From the NCBI GenBank assembly GCA_041691015.1, contig JBEPVN010000001.1, forward strand, positions 1 through 64,000: a DNA stretch of 64,000 nucleotides. The letters are read 5' to 3'. Of the stretch, positions 43,547-52,320 are shown in pieces. Below the pieces are notes generated by a model. It saw only the letters and a program-made list of their open reading frames with translations, was not told the DNA's origin and made no database searches. Made by a program: the position numbers and the translations under genes. This stretch comes from JBBSJT01 sp041691015. GTDB taxonomy: Bacteria; Chlamydiota; Chlamydiia; Chlamydiales; Parachlamydiaceae. Position 1 is the first letter of the stretch. The number at the start of each line of letters is the position of its first letter.

Positions 43547-43557
43547 TTGCATTAAGC

Positions 43558-43690
43558 TAATTTCTGTCACTGCTACCGCAAGCCTCTTTTGTTCTCTGTC
43601 TTGCTCTGTGGTAGAAATAAGCACTATTTATTACTACAATAGAGCAAGAGAGAGAACAAAAGAGGCTTGCGGTAGCAGTGACAGAAATTA
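43558..43690. repeat. 133-bp near-perfect palindrome
   Basis: The outer 50 bases of the two arms (43558-43607 and 43641-43690) are complementary at 49 positions. The central 41 bases (43604-43644) are an inverted copy of the centre of the element at 17888-18020, with a few changes, and both elements measure 133 bases. It lies between the ankyrin gene and the convergent ptsN-type gene. Confidence 0.85.
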
Positions 43691-43724
43691 TAATAAATAT
43701 AGTCCCACAAGAGAAATTCCCTTT

Positions 43725-44438
43725 TTAAGAGATTTGGCTTTCCCAAGTTTTGACGTAATCGAGCAAGACTTTTTTTGATGGATGCGTATTTAAAAAAGTA
43801 ATTGTTTTTTTGTCGCTGCAAAAATGCGCGATTTTGGCAAGAAGATGTAAATGGCTTTTATCCTGGCAGGCAAAAAGGAAAAACAACGTATTGACAGGTT
43901 TGCCATCAAGAGCTCCATATTCCACAGGATTTTCAGGAAAAACGACCGTCACGACATCGTGAGTAGTATTTAATAAAAAATCTCTTGGATGAGGAATTCC
44001 GATCCCATTATTTAAAGCTGTCGGCTGTAAATTTTCGCGGTCTAAAAGCAGATCAGAAATGACCTCTGAGTCAAGCTCAAGGCTCTCTGCAATTGTTTTG
44101 GTCGCAGCTCTTATAAGCTCTTCTTTTGTATTCCCGCGAGCCTTGTTGATCACGCCGCCTTTGTGGATTGCGCGAAACAAATTAAATTGCTTGACGCCGC
44201 CTTTTGTTGGGGGCAGCTCGATTTCTTCTTCTTCTATGAACTTAAGTTCGCTCTGATTTTTTTCATCGGGATTTAGAGGCAGCTTATGATTTAATACCCA
44301 GTTTTCTATTTCCACACGGCTGAAACGGTATTGATGGTTGATGCGGTAAGCCGGTATTTTTCCATCGGCAAGCCATCTGCGCACGGTCATTTCCGATACG
44401 TTTAAGAGATCTGCAACATCTTTAAGTTTTAAGTCCAT
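43725..44438 (-). CDS. HTH-EIIA(Ntr) fusion regulator
   Basis: The 237-residue protein joins an N-terminal excisionase/MerR-like helix-turn-helix (about 1-55, DVADLLNVSEMTVRRWLADG) to a C-terminal PTS EIIA nitrogen-type domain (about 90-235). The phospho-acceptor His lies in NNGIGIPHPRDF. This is the same fusion as CT290 of Chlamydia. It would sense the phosphorylation state of the incomplete PTS and bind DNA. It follows a stand-alone EIIA gene by 22 bases. Confidence 0.9.
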   Translation of the reverse strand: MDLKLKDVADLLNVSEMTVRRWLADGKIPAYRINHQYRFSRVEIENWVLNHKLPLNPDEKNQSELKFIEEEEIELPPTKGGVKQFNLFRAIHKGGVINKARGNTKEELIRAATKTIAESLELDSEVISDLLLDRENLQPTALNNGIGIPHPRDFLLNTTHDVVTVVFPENPVEYGALDGKPVNTLFFLFACQDKSHLHLLAKIAHFCSDKKTITFLNTHPSKKVLLDYVKTWESQIS

Positions 44439-44460
44439 AGTTAACGTCCTAGCTTTAAGA

Positions 44461-44910
44461 TTAGAATGCTTTAAAAAGTTCTATAATATCTTCCGGTGAA
44501 CTTCGAGTTAATATTTTTTTTCTTCTCTCTTCATCTTTAATGGCCATTGTCAAGCTTGATAGAATTTGTAAATATTCTGTTTGCTTATCATCTGGCCCCC
44601 CTACCATAAAAATCAATTTTACGGGAGCTCCATCTAAGGAATTCCAATCGACACCTTTTTGCAAAACGCCGATAGCAATAAAAAATTCATCATAGCCATC
44701 CAGTTTTGCATGAGGAATGGAAACACCCATTCCAATACCTGTGGAGACGATTTTTTCTCTTTGGATAAGAGCATTAAAAAATGAAAGTTCATTTTTTAAT
44801 TTGCCGGTTTCATGAACTTTTTCGATCATGGTTTTTAACGCTTGATCGCGTGTTTCGGCATTTAAAAATAAAATAAGGTCTTTATTTAAATAATTATAAA
44901 TTTTTAGCAT
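44461..44910 (-). CDS. ptsN: PTS EIIA(Ntr)-like protein
   Basis: This stand-alone EIIA of 149 residues (from the ATG at 44910) has the active His in GVSIPHAKLDG and the typical motif VLQKGVDWNSLDGAPVKLIFMVGGP. The ATG at 44940 would overlap dut and is less likely. It is the homologue of CT291, with a regulatory role in nitrogen/potassium-type PTS signalling rather than sugar uptake. It is part of the order dut-ptsN-HTH-ptsN shared with Chlamydia. Confidence 0.9.
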   Translation of the reverse strand: MLKIYNYLNKDLILFLNAETRDQALKTMIEKVHETGKLKNELSFFNALIQREKIVSTGIGMGVSIPHAKLDGYDEFFIAIGVLQKGVDWNSLDGAPVKLIFMVGGPDDKQTEYLQILSSLTMAIKDEERRKKILTRSSPEDIIELFKAF

Positions 44911-44917
44911 GTTTAAA

Positions 44918-45373
44918 TTAATGAATACCGGTATGGCCAAAGCCGTTTGTTCCTCGTTCTGTAGAATCTAATTCGTCTTCTTCAACAGAAAGAAAATTAC
45001 CTTGGATGACTGCTGAAACAATAAGCTGAGCTATCCGCATTCCAGGTGTCACATGAAAATTTTCTTTGCCGTGATTGATCAAAATAATTCCGATTTCACC
45101 CCGGTAGTCGGCATCAATTGTTCCAGGAGTGTTTAAAACGGTAATTTGGTTTTTCAAGGCAAGTCCGCTTCTTGGTCTTACTTGAATTTCATAACCTGCC
45201 GGAATGGCGACTTTTAATCCGGTTGGAATAAGAGCTGAACTTCCCGGGCTGATAATGAGTTCCTCATTAATATGCGCATGAGCGTCAGCGCCTGCAGCTT
45301 CCGTTGAGGCATACTTAGGAAGATGATTTTTATTTTTGGCAAACATCGGAATGTTGATTTGATTTTTTGTCAT
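44918..45373 (-). CDS. dut: deoxyuridine 5'-triphosphate nucleotidohydrolase
   Basis: This trimeric dUTPase of 151 residues has the five motifs visible: AGADAHAH (1), RPRSGLALK (2), TIDADYRGEIGIILIN (3), RIAQLIV (4) and the C-terminal ERGTNGFGHTG (5). It keeps uracil out of DNA and supplies dUMP. It lies 30 bases downstream of accD. CT292 counterpart. Confidence 0.97.
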   Translation of the reverse strand: MTKNQINIPMFAKNKNHLPKYASTEAAGADAHAHINEELIISPGSSALIPTGLKVAIPAGYEIQVRPRSGLALKNQITVLNTPGTIDADYRGEIGIILINHGKENFHVTPGMRIAQLIVSAVIQGNFLSVEEDELDSTERGTNGFGHTGIH

Positions 45374-45403
45374 ATGCTTTTTTAATTTAATGTTTTTAGT
45401 ATA

Positions 45404-46255
45404 TTAAAGAGATCCGTTAAGGAAGGAAATAAGTTCCCCGACCTTTGCTTTTAACTCATGACGATTAACAATACAATCTATCATTCCATGTTGCAACAAA
45501 AATTCTGATTTTTGTGCACCGGGCGGTAGTTGTTGCCCTATGGTTTGTTCGATAACCCGTGGACCTGCAAAACAAATCAAGGCTCCAGGTTCTGCGATGA
45601 TGATATCTCCCAAAGATGCAAAAGAGGCTGTGACACCACCTGTTGTCGGATTGGTTAAAATGGAGATATAGGGAATTTTAGCCTCGTGCAATTTGGCAAG
45701 GGCAGCTGAAGTTTTTGCCATTTGCATTAAAGAGAGGATCGATTCTTGCATTCTTGCGCCGCCAGATGTCGAAACAATGACAAGCGGAAGTTTGTGAGCC
45801 AAAGCATATTCCATGATCAGCGTAAGTCTTTCGCCAACAACAGAGCCCATCGAACCTGCCATGAAATTAAAATCCATAACGGCAAGCGCGGTTTTTTGGT
45901 TTTGTATTTTGCAATGACCGACAATTACGCCCTCGTTTCTGCCCGATTTTTCCTTGGCATTCACGAGCCTTGTCGCATAGCTTTCGGTATCAACAAAATT
46001 TAATGGATCAGTGGATTCAATGTCTTGATAAAGTTCTTTGAATGTATCTGGGTCTGAGAGATTTTTAATTCTCTCATCTGCGGATAATCGATAATGATAG
46101 TCGCATTTTGGACAGCAATTACTATTTTGTTCAAGTTCGTTAGCATGGATCAGTTCATTGCAATGGGTGCATTTCAACCAACCGCTGAATCCATCTTTTT
46201 TTGTCGTTTGTATTTTTATTTTAGGTTTATTTCGGGAAAACAATCTCATAAACAA
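45404..46255 (-). CDS. accD: acetyl-CoA carboxylase carboxyltransferase subunit beta
   Basis: AccD forms the carboxyltransferase with AccA for fatty acid synthesis. The 283-residue protein has a zinc ribbon (CTHC and CPKC, about 29-51). A crotonase-like domain follows with STSGGARMQESILSLMQMAK and NPTTGGVTASFASLGD. The first two Met codons are close (MFM); either could start translation. accA is not in this window. CT293 counterpart. Confidence 0.97.
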   Translation of the reverse strand: MFMRLFSRNKPKIKIQTTKKDGFSGWLKCTHCNELIHANELEQNSNCCPKCDYHYRLSADERIKNLSDPDTFKELYQDIESTDPLNFVDTESYATRLVNAKEKSGRNEGVIVGHCKIQNQKTALAVMDFNFMAGSMGSVVGERLTLIMEYALAHKLPLVIVSTSGGARMQESILSLMQMAKTSAALAKLHEAKIPYISILTNPTTGGVTASFASLGDIIIAEPGALICFAGPRVIEQTIGQQLPPGAQKSEFLLQHGMIDCIVNRHELKAKVGELISFLNGSL

Positions 46256-46328
46256 CCTTTATATTTTATAATAAGTATTTTGATTCTATTCTATATCAAA
46301 AATTATTTCAAGTAAATAATGGGAAACA

Positions 46329-46391
46329 ACATTTACTAAAAAGTTTTATGGACAAAATGGACAATATCCATAAAACTTTTTTAGTAAATGT
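46329..46391. terminator. long hairpin downstream of sodA
   Basis: ACATTTACTAAAAA/GTTTTATGGA pairs with its complement across a 15-base loop, with one extra base in one arm. It lies 12 bases after the sodA stop (minus strand) and before accD, so it probably ends sodA transcription. Confidence 0.65.
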
Positions 46392-46402
46392 GCTGTCTTT
46401 TG

Positions 46403-47026
46403 TTACTTCATAGCTTTTTCGTAACGCTCGGCGACATTTTTCCAGTTAACGATTTTCCAGATAGCTTTTACATAATCAGCCCGTACATTTTTGTACTGCA
46501 AGTAATAAGCATGTTCCCACACATCAATTCCAAGAAGCGGAGTAAATCCTTTGATGACAAGCGGATCTTGATTATCGCATGTTTGGATATCCAAACGATT
46601 TAGAGCTTTGTTGAAACCAAGCCATGCCCAGCCAGAACCTTGAATAGCGACAGCTTTTGCACTCATTTGTTCGATAAATTTATCAAGCGAACCAAATTGC
46701 TTTTCGATGCTTTCAGCAAGTGAGCCTGTAGGAGCCTTGCCGCCGTCTTTATCGATAGGGCTCAAGTTTGTCCAGAAGATAGAGTGGTTAATGTGGCCTC
46801 CGCCATTGAATTTGATTGCAGATTGCAAAGCAATAAGGGCATTTAAGTCGCCTTTACTCTCTGCTTCTTTATATTGTTCGATTGCTTTATTTAAGTTGTT
46901 TACATATGTCAAATGATGCTTGTTATAGTGCAAGTTCATGATCTCTTCGCTAATAACAGGCTCTAGTGCATTTAATGCGTAAGGTAATTCGGGAAGTTTT
47001 GCCGGTATCAATGAATTTTCTGTCAT
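46403..47026 (-). CDS. sodA: superoxide dismutase, Fe/Mn family
   Basis: This 207-residue metal superoxide dismutase has ligands His in NLHYNKHHLTY and HINH, and the DVWEHAYYLQYKN motif supplies Asp and His. The FNGGGHINHSIFW segment is the Mn/cambialistic type rather than the iron type (AAQxWNH). No signal peptide is seen, so it is cytoplasmic. It lies 26 bases downstream of hemD. CT294 counterpart. Confidence 0.95.
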   Translation of the reverse strand: MTENSLIPAKLPELPYALNALEPVISEEIMNLHYNKHHLTYVNNLNKAIEQYKEAESKGDLNALIALQSAIKFNGGGHINHSIFWTNLSPIDKDGGKAPTGSLAESIEKQFGSLDKFIEQMSAKAVAIQGSGWAWLGFNKALNRLDIQTCDNQDPLVIKGFTPLLGIDVWEHAYYLQYKNVRADYVKAIWKIVNWKNVAERYEKAMK

Positions 47027-47052
47027 AATAGAATCTCCTTTAAAGATGTTTT

Positions 47053-47718
47053 TTAGCTAGAGGATAAGCCATCTTTTGAATTAATGCCAAACCCTTTTCT
47101 TAGCAAATGCTCTTTAGTGATAGGTCCGATTGCATTTAGCTTGATATTTTTAGGAAATGTTGTAAAAAATAAGAAAAAAGCATCGACAGTCGATGGGCTT
47201 GTAAAGAAAATTTCGTCAATTGTTTCAAGCTCCGGTAATGGTTTGTTTAAGTGAGGGACTGTATCGTAAAAGATGCAAGTTTCGAATTTTAAGTTTTCTC
47301 TAAAAAAAAAGTCCGTTAAAACAGGTCTTGAAAGAGCTGAATGTGGCCAAAAAATGAAGCTTGTCTTCAAATCCATATTTTTTAAAAGGGCAATTACTCC
47401 CTCTGCTGTTTCATCATCTGCTGTTTTGACTATTTTAACCCCAAAATTTTGCAAAGAGAGTGCGGTTTTTTTTCCGACTGCAACAAATATTTTTTGATTG
47501 ATTTCTTCATTGGAATAAGAAAAATCTCGTAAATAATCAAAAAAGATCCTAACGGAAGATTTACTTGTGAAAATGAAGTGGGTAAAACTTAAAAATCGGC
47601 TTAAAAATGGGAGACATTTTTCTTTTGGTCTTGGAATTATTTTGATTACCGGATAATGAATCATATATTCATTTATTGAATCCGGACAGTCTATTCCTAC
47701 ATAAAGTTTTTTTTTCAT
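47053..47718 (-). CDS. hemD: uroporphyrinogen-III synthase-like
   Basis: The 221-residue protein has the loose HemD pattern of two Rossmann-like lobes: FIFTSKSSVRIFFDYL early, VAVGKKTALSLQNFGVKIV next and EIFFTSPSTVDAFFLFF later, then LNAIGPITKEHLLRKGF. HemD is poorly conserved, but the coupling to hemC by a four-base overlap makes the assignment strong. It closes the uroporphyrinogen III ring after HemC in the haem pathway. Confidence 0.82.
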   Translation of the reverse strand: MKKKLYVGIDCPDSINEYMIHYPVIKIIPRPKEKCLPFLSRFLSFTHFIFTSKSSVRIFFDYLRDFSYSNEEINQKIFVAVGKKTALSLQNFGVKIVKTADDETAEGVIALLKNMDLKTSFIFWPHSALSRPVLTDFFFRENLKFETCIFYDTVPHLNKPLPELETIDEIFFTSPSTVDAFFLFFTTFPKNIKLNAIGPITKEHLLRKGFGINSKDGLSSS

Positions 47719-48368
47719 TTTGCGTCGATACAGGAAAATAAGTTTTTCATTTCTTCGTCATCTTTCATAGCTATTATGGCAAGTCGGCCTTGAAATTCTG
47801 TCGTCTCACCCTCTAATCGAATACGATTGAGATGCGTCAACTTTAGCCGGATTAAGGCAGCTTCTGCAATCACTACACCATCGAATAATAGAGACTCCAA
47901 TTGATTCAATCTGCTTTGAATCGTGCCTCTTATGTCTTTAAAAACCATCTCTTTATTTAATTTTTTAAGGGCTGCTTCTCGTTTTTCAGATGACACACCG
48001 ATCACGGCTCCTTTTTTTAGTGATTCAAGGCTCATTCCCGCTCTTAAAACAAGACTGTCAGATGAATCAACGCCCTTTGTTAGGGCAATAATTTTAAGAT
48101 TTGAATCGATTGGTTCCGGTAGGTCTTTTGCTGAGTGCACCGCGATCCTGCAATTTCTTTTAATAAGAAATTCATCGATTTCTTTGGTAAAAAAATCTGT
48201 TTTTCCAAGCGATCTTAAAGAAGTTTTAAGATCTCTGTCACCTCTTGTTTCAAGAAATATTTTTTCAAAATGAATATTTGGAACATGCTTGCTGATTTCT
48301 ACAATGACTTCTTCTACTTGAGCTTGTGAAAGTGGGGATTTTCTCCCCGCGACCATGATTTTTTTCAT
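47715..48368 (-). CDS. hemC: porphobilinogen deaminase (hydroxymethylbilane synthase), short form
   Basis: The enzyme joins four porphobilinogens into hydroxymethylbilane. Only 217 residues are present. Domains 1 and 2 are clear (VAGRKSPLSQAQV, the catalytic Asp in AVHSAKDLPEP, RGTIQSRLNQLESLLFDGVV). The protein stops shortly after GRLAIIAMKDDEEM, where typical 300-residue enzymes continue into domain 3 with the cofactor cysteine. Chlamydial HemC proteins are known to be short. The stop overlaps the hemD start. Confidence 0.9.
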   Translation of the reverse strand: MKKIMVAGRKSPLSQAQVEEVIVEISKHVPNIHFEKIFLETRGDRDLKTSLRSLGKTDFFTKEIDEFLIKRNCRIAVHSAKDLPEPIDSNLKIIALTKGVDSSDSLVLRAGMSLESLKKGAVIGVSSEKREAALKKLNKEMVFKDIRGTIQSRLNQLESLLFDGVVIAEAALIRLKLTHLNRIRLEGETTEFQGRLAIIAMKDDEEMKNLFSCIDAK

Positions 48369-48449
48369 TTATGAATCCTTAGAAATAGCAAAAAAATGCA
48401 TTTTGCCTTAAAAAAGAACAATTGTAAATTAAAAAAACATACTATTAAA

Positions 48450-48479
48450 TTGACAATAATTAGATTGTTATGCTAAAAT
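48450..48479 (+). promoter_or_regulatory. promoter of the small membrane paralogue pair
   Basis: A consensus TTGACA (48450-48455) is spaced 18 bases from an extended -10 TGCTAAAAT (48471-48479). It lies 34 bases before the ATG at 48513. Confidence 0.55.
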
Positions 48480-48512
48480 TTCGTATTAACTTAATAATAA
48501 AGGTAGGTTTTT

Positions 48513-48839
48513 ATGGAATCAATTAGAAATTTTAACATTAGTTTGTTTCAATTAAAATATTTCTTTTTTACTAAGCCAACTCATATTTTGCCTTATAAAT
48601 GTGACAAATTTCTTGTAGCGACATGTATTGCTACTGCTATTTTATCTCAAAGCTATAATGCTTTTCAATCTGAAAAGAACAAAACCAATGCCATTAATAA
48701 TACCTCGATTTATGCTATGACTTCCATGTCTACTTTGGCAGTTGGGCATTTGTTTTTCAAATTTATTACTCCATTTATTAGTATGCGTATAGAGTCTGCA
48801 AGACAAGCCCTTCAAAAGATAAAAAACGTACGCGTATAG
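48513..48839 (+). CDS. small membrane protein, tandem paralogue 1
   Basis: The 108-residue protein has two hydrophobic segments (about 33-48 and 68-88), separated by about 20 polar residues. It is homologous to the next gene: IATAILSQSYNAFQSEKNK here against IATFALQKLYNSFASDANQ there. AAGGTAGG serves as ribosome binding site. The arrangement is that of a small Inc-like or envelope protein. No family is recognised. It shares a transcript with the following gene. Confidence 0.6.
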   Translation: MESIRNFNISLFQLKYFFFTKPTHILPYKCDKFLVATCIATAILSQSYNAFQSEKNKTNAINNTSIYAMTSMSTLAVGHLFFKFITPFISMRIESARQALQKIKNVRV

Positions 48840-48893
48840 TAACCCTTAAATTCAAGCCCTTCAACAAAATATAAAATAAAAAAAAAGGATAAT

Positions 48894-49235
48894 ATGAACA
48901 CTCTAGGATTAAATTTCAATTTAAAACATGTATACAATGTCAGTTTCGCGTTGCCAAAAAGACCTTTAGCACTGATTGCGGTAGCTTCTATTGCAACTTT
49001 TGCCCTGCAAAAACTGTATAACAGTTTTGCAAGCGATGCAAACCAAATTGAACCAGGAAGAGTTGCCTACAATACTATGAGAACAGGTGTTGTCTTAGCA
49101 ATCGGTCTTGTAATTTTTGGAAAAGGTATGAATGCTGGAAGAAAATTTGCTTCTTCAAAAAACCTTGATCCTGTTGGACATGCTTTACGTCATCATTATT
49201 ACCAAAGAGTAAAGCACTGGTATCGCAATAGCTAA
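48894..49235 (+). CDS. small membrane protein, tandem paralogue 2
   Basis: The 113-residue protein has two hydrophobic segments (about 26-40 and 63-80) and a basic C-terminus rich in His/Arg/Tyr (HALRHHYYQRVKHWYRNS). Its ribosome binding site AAGGATAAT is strong. It lies 54 bases after its paralogue and is followed by a terminator, so the two form one transcription unit. Function unknown; the pairing suggests a duplicated gene kept for dimer or two-part assembly. Confidence 0.62.
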   Translation: MNTLGLNFNLKHVYNVSFALPKRPLALIAVASIATFALQKLYNSFASDANQIEPGRVAYNTMRTGVVLAIGLVIFGKGMNAGRKFASSKNLDPVGHALRHHYYQRVKHWYRNS

Positions 49236-49252
49236 ATTGCTGCTTAAATTAC

Positions 49253-49291
49253 AATTTTTCTGTAGCTCCTTATCGTAGCTACAGAAAAATT
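49253..49291 (+). terminator. terminator after the small membrane pair
   Basis: A 15-base stem (AATTTTTCTGTAGCT and its complement) with a 9-base loop and flanking A/T runs lies 18 bases after the second gene. Confidence 0.7.
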
Positions 49292-49333
49292 ATCTTGAGT
49301 GTTTTTGCTAAAAAAGTGTTACCAAAAGCGCTA

Positions 49334-50704
49334 TTAAAGAAGTGCTCTTAAAGCATCATCTACGACATCAAAACCTATAATCGCGATTTTATTTTTGATT
49401 TCATCAGATAAGCCTTTGACATTTCGTTTTGGGATAATACATCTTGTAAATCCCATGTGAATTGCCTCTTTTAAGCGGCTTTCCATTCGGGTAACGCTTC
49501 TTATTTCGCCCCCAAGACCAACTTCCCCGATCACAACTGTTTCAGAGTCGATTTTTTTGTTGCGCATGGATGAGGCTACTGCTACAAGAATGCCTAAATC
49601 AAGACCCGGCTCAATGATGCGCATGCCGCCTGCTATTGAAACAAAAACATCGCATTTATGCATTTGAAAGCCCATTCTCTTTTCTAAAACTGCAAGAAGA
49701 AGCGCTAATCTATTTGGATCAAGACCTGCAGACCTTCTGGAAGGCGTTGGAAAAAACGTTTCTGTGACAAGGGCTTGTGCTTCAATTAAAATAGGTCTTG
49801 TGCCTTCGATTGTTGGAATAATGACAGAGCCTACGTTTTCTTTTCTTCTCTCCTCCAAAAAAACTTGAGAGGGATTTGGCACTTCGACAAGTCCTTTTGC
49901 CTGCATCTGGAAAACGGCTATTTCATCTGTCGGACCAAACCTATTTTTGACAACGCGGATCATTCGGTAATTTTGCTGTTTGTCGCCCTCAAAGTATAAA
50001 ACAGTGTCCACTAAATGCTCTAAGACTCTTGGACCTGCGATTTCACCCGATTTTGTAACATGTCCGATCAAAAAAGTCGTAATGCCATGGCCTTTTGCTA
50101 TATGCATGAACTCGGTTGCTGTTTCACGAACTTGTGAAACGGAGCCTGGAGCTGATGTGATTTCGCCTTTATATACAATCTGGATCGAATCGACGATTAA
50201 AATATCTGGTTTGACGTGTTCAATTTGTGCTTTGATCAATGTAAAATTCGTTTCAGATAAGAGCAGGAGATTATCAGAATCAATTCCAAGTCTTGCAGCA
50301 CGCATGGAGGTTTGTTCTACAGACTCTTCTCCGCATACATAGAGAACGATCAAGCCTTGGGATGCAAGCGCAGAAGATAACTGGAGCATCAGAGTGGATT
50401 TACCAATCCCGGGATCTCCACCGACAAGCGTTAATGAGCCTGGAACTTGGCCTCCTCCTATCAAACGGTCATATTCATGGATGAATGTTTGAATTCTTGG
50501 TGTCTTTTTGAGGCAGATTTCTTTTAAGCGTACCGGTTTGTTATTTGTTTTGACTTGAGCCTCAAAGCGCCTTTCGGTACTTTTTATTTCAATTTCTTCT
50601 TGAAAAGTGTTCCAATTGCTGCACTGAGAGCATTGACCTACCCATTTGAACTGCTTATGACCGCAATCAGAGCAGTACCAGACTGATTTTTGTTTGACAG
50701 CCAT
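49334..50704 (-). CDS. radA: DNA repair protein RadA (Sms)
   Basis: It is a RecA-like helicase for branch migration during recombination. The 456 residues have a C4 zinc finger (CSDCGHKQFKWVGQCSQC), a RecA core with Walker A GGDPGIGKST (near 90) and the RadA-specific KNRFG motif (VVKNRFGPTDE). A C-terminal Lon-like domain follows (RSAGLDPNRLALLLAVLEKR). It lies 3 bases after rnc, the same pairing as CT297-CT298. Confidence 0.96.
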   Translation of the reverse strand: MAVKQKSVWYCSDCGHKQFKWVGQCSQCSNWNTFQEEIEIKSTERRFEAQVKTNNKPVRLKEICLKKTPRIQTFIHEYDRLIGGGQVPGSLTLVGGDPGIGKSTLMLQLSSALASQGLIVLYVCGEESVEQTSMRAARLGIDSDNLLLLSETNFTLIKAQIEHVKPDILIVDSIQIVYKGEITSAPGSVSQVRETATEFMHIAKGHGITTFLIGHVTKSGEIAGPRVLEHLVDTVLYFEGDKQQNYRMIRVVKNRFGPTDEIAVFQMQAKGLVEVPNPSQVFLEERRKENVGSVIIPTIEGTRPILIEAQALVTETFFPTPSRRSAGLDPNRLALLLAVLEKRMGFQMHKCDVFVSIAGGMRIIEPGLDLGILVAVASSMRNKKIDSETVVIGEVGLGGEIRSVTRMESRLKEAIHMGFTRCIIPKRNVKGLSDEIKNKIAIIGFDVVDDALRALL

Positions 50705-50707
50705 CTT

Positions 50708-51424
50708 TTAGCCTTCCAATTGTAGTTGAAATTTTTCCAAAGCATCTTTTGCTGCTGCTTGCTGAGCTTCCTTTTTGGATTGCCCGGTCCCGCAGCCAAT
50801 TTCCAAGGTATCGATCAAAACGGAGATTCTAAAAATTTTACTGTGATCTGGACCCTCTTCATGGATGACATGGTAAGAAGGCGGTTTTTGGTATTTTTTT
50901 TGGCATAAATCTTGTAAAAGTGCTTTCCAATTTGAAAGAGGAGTTTTTAAAATAGCTTCTATTTCGTCATTAAAATTACTGAAAATAAAATTTTTTACGG
51001 ACTGTAACCCGGAATCTAGGTAAATTGCCCCGATTAAAGCTTCAAAAAGATCTGCTAAAATAGATTCCCGTCCTCTTCCTGAATTTATGCGCTCTCCTTT
51101 TCCAAGAGCGAGAAATTTTTCAATATCCAATTTTTGAACGTAAGCAAAACAGGAGGAGGCTTCAACAAGCCTTGATCTTAAATAAGATAAGTCACCTTCT
51201 GGATTGTTTGGCAGTTTGAGATATAAATATTCAGAAGTGATAAGACCAAGCACAGAATCGCCCAAGAACTCAAGGCGTTCATTGTGCGCGTTGATGTCGC
51301 GGTTTTCGTTTACAAAGGAGCGGTGAATAAAGGCGAGCGCTAATAAATCGCGGTTGATAAAATTATATCCGATTTTTGCTTCGATGAGGGGGGCGTCTTT
51401 TATAAGTTGTATTATTGGGTTCAT
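50708..51424 (-). CDS. rnc: ribonuclease III
   Basis: It cleaves double-stranded RNA in rRNA and mRNA processing. The 238 residues have the catalytic signature ERLEFLGDSVLGLITSEYL (near 44), the second acidic motif ILADLFEALIGAIYLDSG and a C-terminal dsRNA-binding domain (about 165-236) ending KKEAQQAAAKDALEKF. It is the first gene of the rnc-radA operon. Confidence 0.96.
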   Translation of the reverse strand: MNPIIQLIKDAPLIEAKIGYNFINRDLLALAFIHRSFVNENRDINAHNERLEFLGDSVLGLITSEYLYLKLPNNPEGDLSYLRSRLVEASSCFAYVQKLDIEKFLALGKGERINSGRGRESILADLFEALIGAIYLDSGLQSVKNFIFSNFNDEIEAILKTPLSNWKALLQDLCQKKYQKPPSYHVIHEEGPDHSKIFRISVLIDTLEIGCGTGQSKKEAQQAAAKDALEKFQLQLEG

Positions 51425-51484
51425 CTCTCGAATCTTAGCTCATGGTTACATTTTAGACAAATCAAAAAAAGGAGTGGCGGCTGA

Positions 51485-51513
51485 TTGCTTTTTATTACAG
51501 AATATCTTATAAT
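51485..51513 (+). promoter_or_regulatory. candidate promoter of the 51612-53055 operon
   Basis: TTGCTT (51485-51490), a 17-base spacer and TATAAT (51508-51513), about 100 bases before the ATG at 51612. Confidence 0.45.
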
Positions 51514-51611
51514 CATCGTCTGTTTATAAATCATATGATGAATTAAAAAAAATGCGTTAAACCTTTTTCAAAACAAGAACTTATAAAAGGTTCAGGGACT
51601 ATAAAAATATT

Positions 51612-52319
51612 ATGAAATTTGCTATCGAAGGCACCCAGCGCCATTATTTTAGACAACATCATGCGTTAGAAGTCCAAAATTTGTTAAAAGAGTCACAGCT
51701 TAAGGAGTTAAACCTTCAGCTTGATAAAACAATGGAAATCAGGTTAAAAACAGGACCTGTCAAAACAACGCCCTTGCCAAACGAAATTTTTTCTTCAAGT
51801 CGTGATTTATCAAGATCTAATGCTTATCTAAAAAAAATCATCTTGAATACCCAGTTTGCAGAAATTGCATCCGATCTTGTTGAATATCGTCCTCTTAGAT
51901 TTGGATTTGATCAGCTTTACACAACTATTACACCTTCCTTGCAAGAAAAACCTGATCTCAATCCTTATAAAAATCTGATGCTTCAACCAAGATCCCTTAA
52001 AGAAATTACTTGTATTCAAGGAATTTTGTGTGGTTTGATGATTTGTTTATCTGGAAATCAAGAAATAATCGAAGAGCAAACTGCCTCGATTTTTTCCAAA
52101 ACTCCAGGCAATGCTGTCTTTTTTAGTCCTGAAGCTGTTTTTGATTTTAATGATCTTGTTTCAAGCGAAACCCATCGCTATTTGATGATTGTTTACACCC
52201 ATCCAACAGCAATTTATTATTTTGAAGAAAACGATCCAGAGACGCATCATTTTAAATCGCTTGGCTATGTTTTTGGAGACCGTTTAGGCGATAAGAATAA
52301 CCCAATCATCTTTCGTTAA
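51612..52319 (+). CDS. conserved hypothetical protein upstream of the LipM-like gene
   Basis: The 235-residue soluble protein is one I do not recognise with certainty. The N-terminal part is helical (QRHYFRQHHALEVQNLL). The C-terminal half is beta-rich with PGNAVFFSPEAVFDF and RYLMIVYTHPTAIYYF, which faintly recalls a double-stranded beta-helix, but no complete metal triad can be shown. The next start lies one base after its stop, so both genes are co-translated. Lipoyl-related or chlamydia-specific functions are possible, but this is not established. Confidence 0.6.
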   Translation: MKFAIEGTQRHYFRQHHALEVQNLLKESQLKELNLQLDKTMEIRLKTGPVKTTPLPNEIFSSSRDLSRSNAYLKKIILNTQFAEIASDLVEYRPLRFGFDQLYTTITPSLQEKPDLNPYKNLMLQPRSLKEITCIQGILCGLMICLSGNQEIIEEQTASIFSKTPGNAVFFSPEAVFDFNDLVSSETHRYLMIVYTHPTAIYYFEENDPETHHFKSLGYVFGDRLGDKNNPIIFR

Positions 52320-52320
52320 A

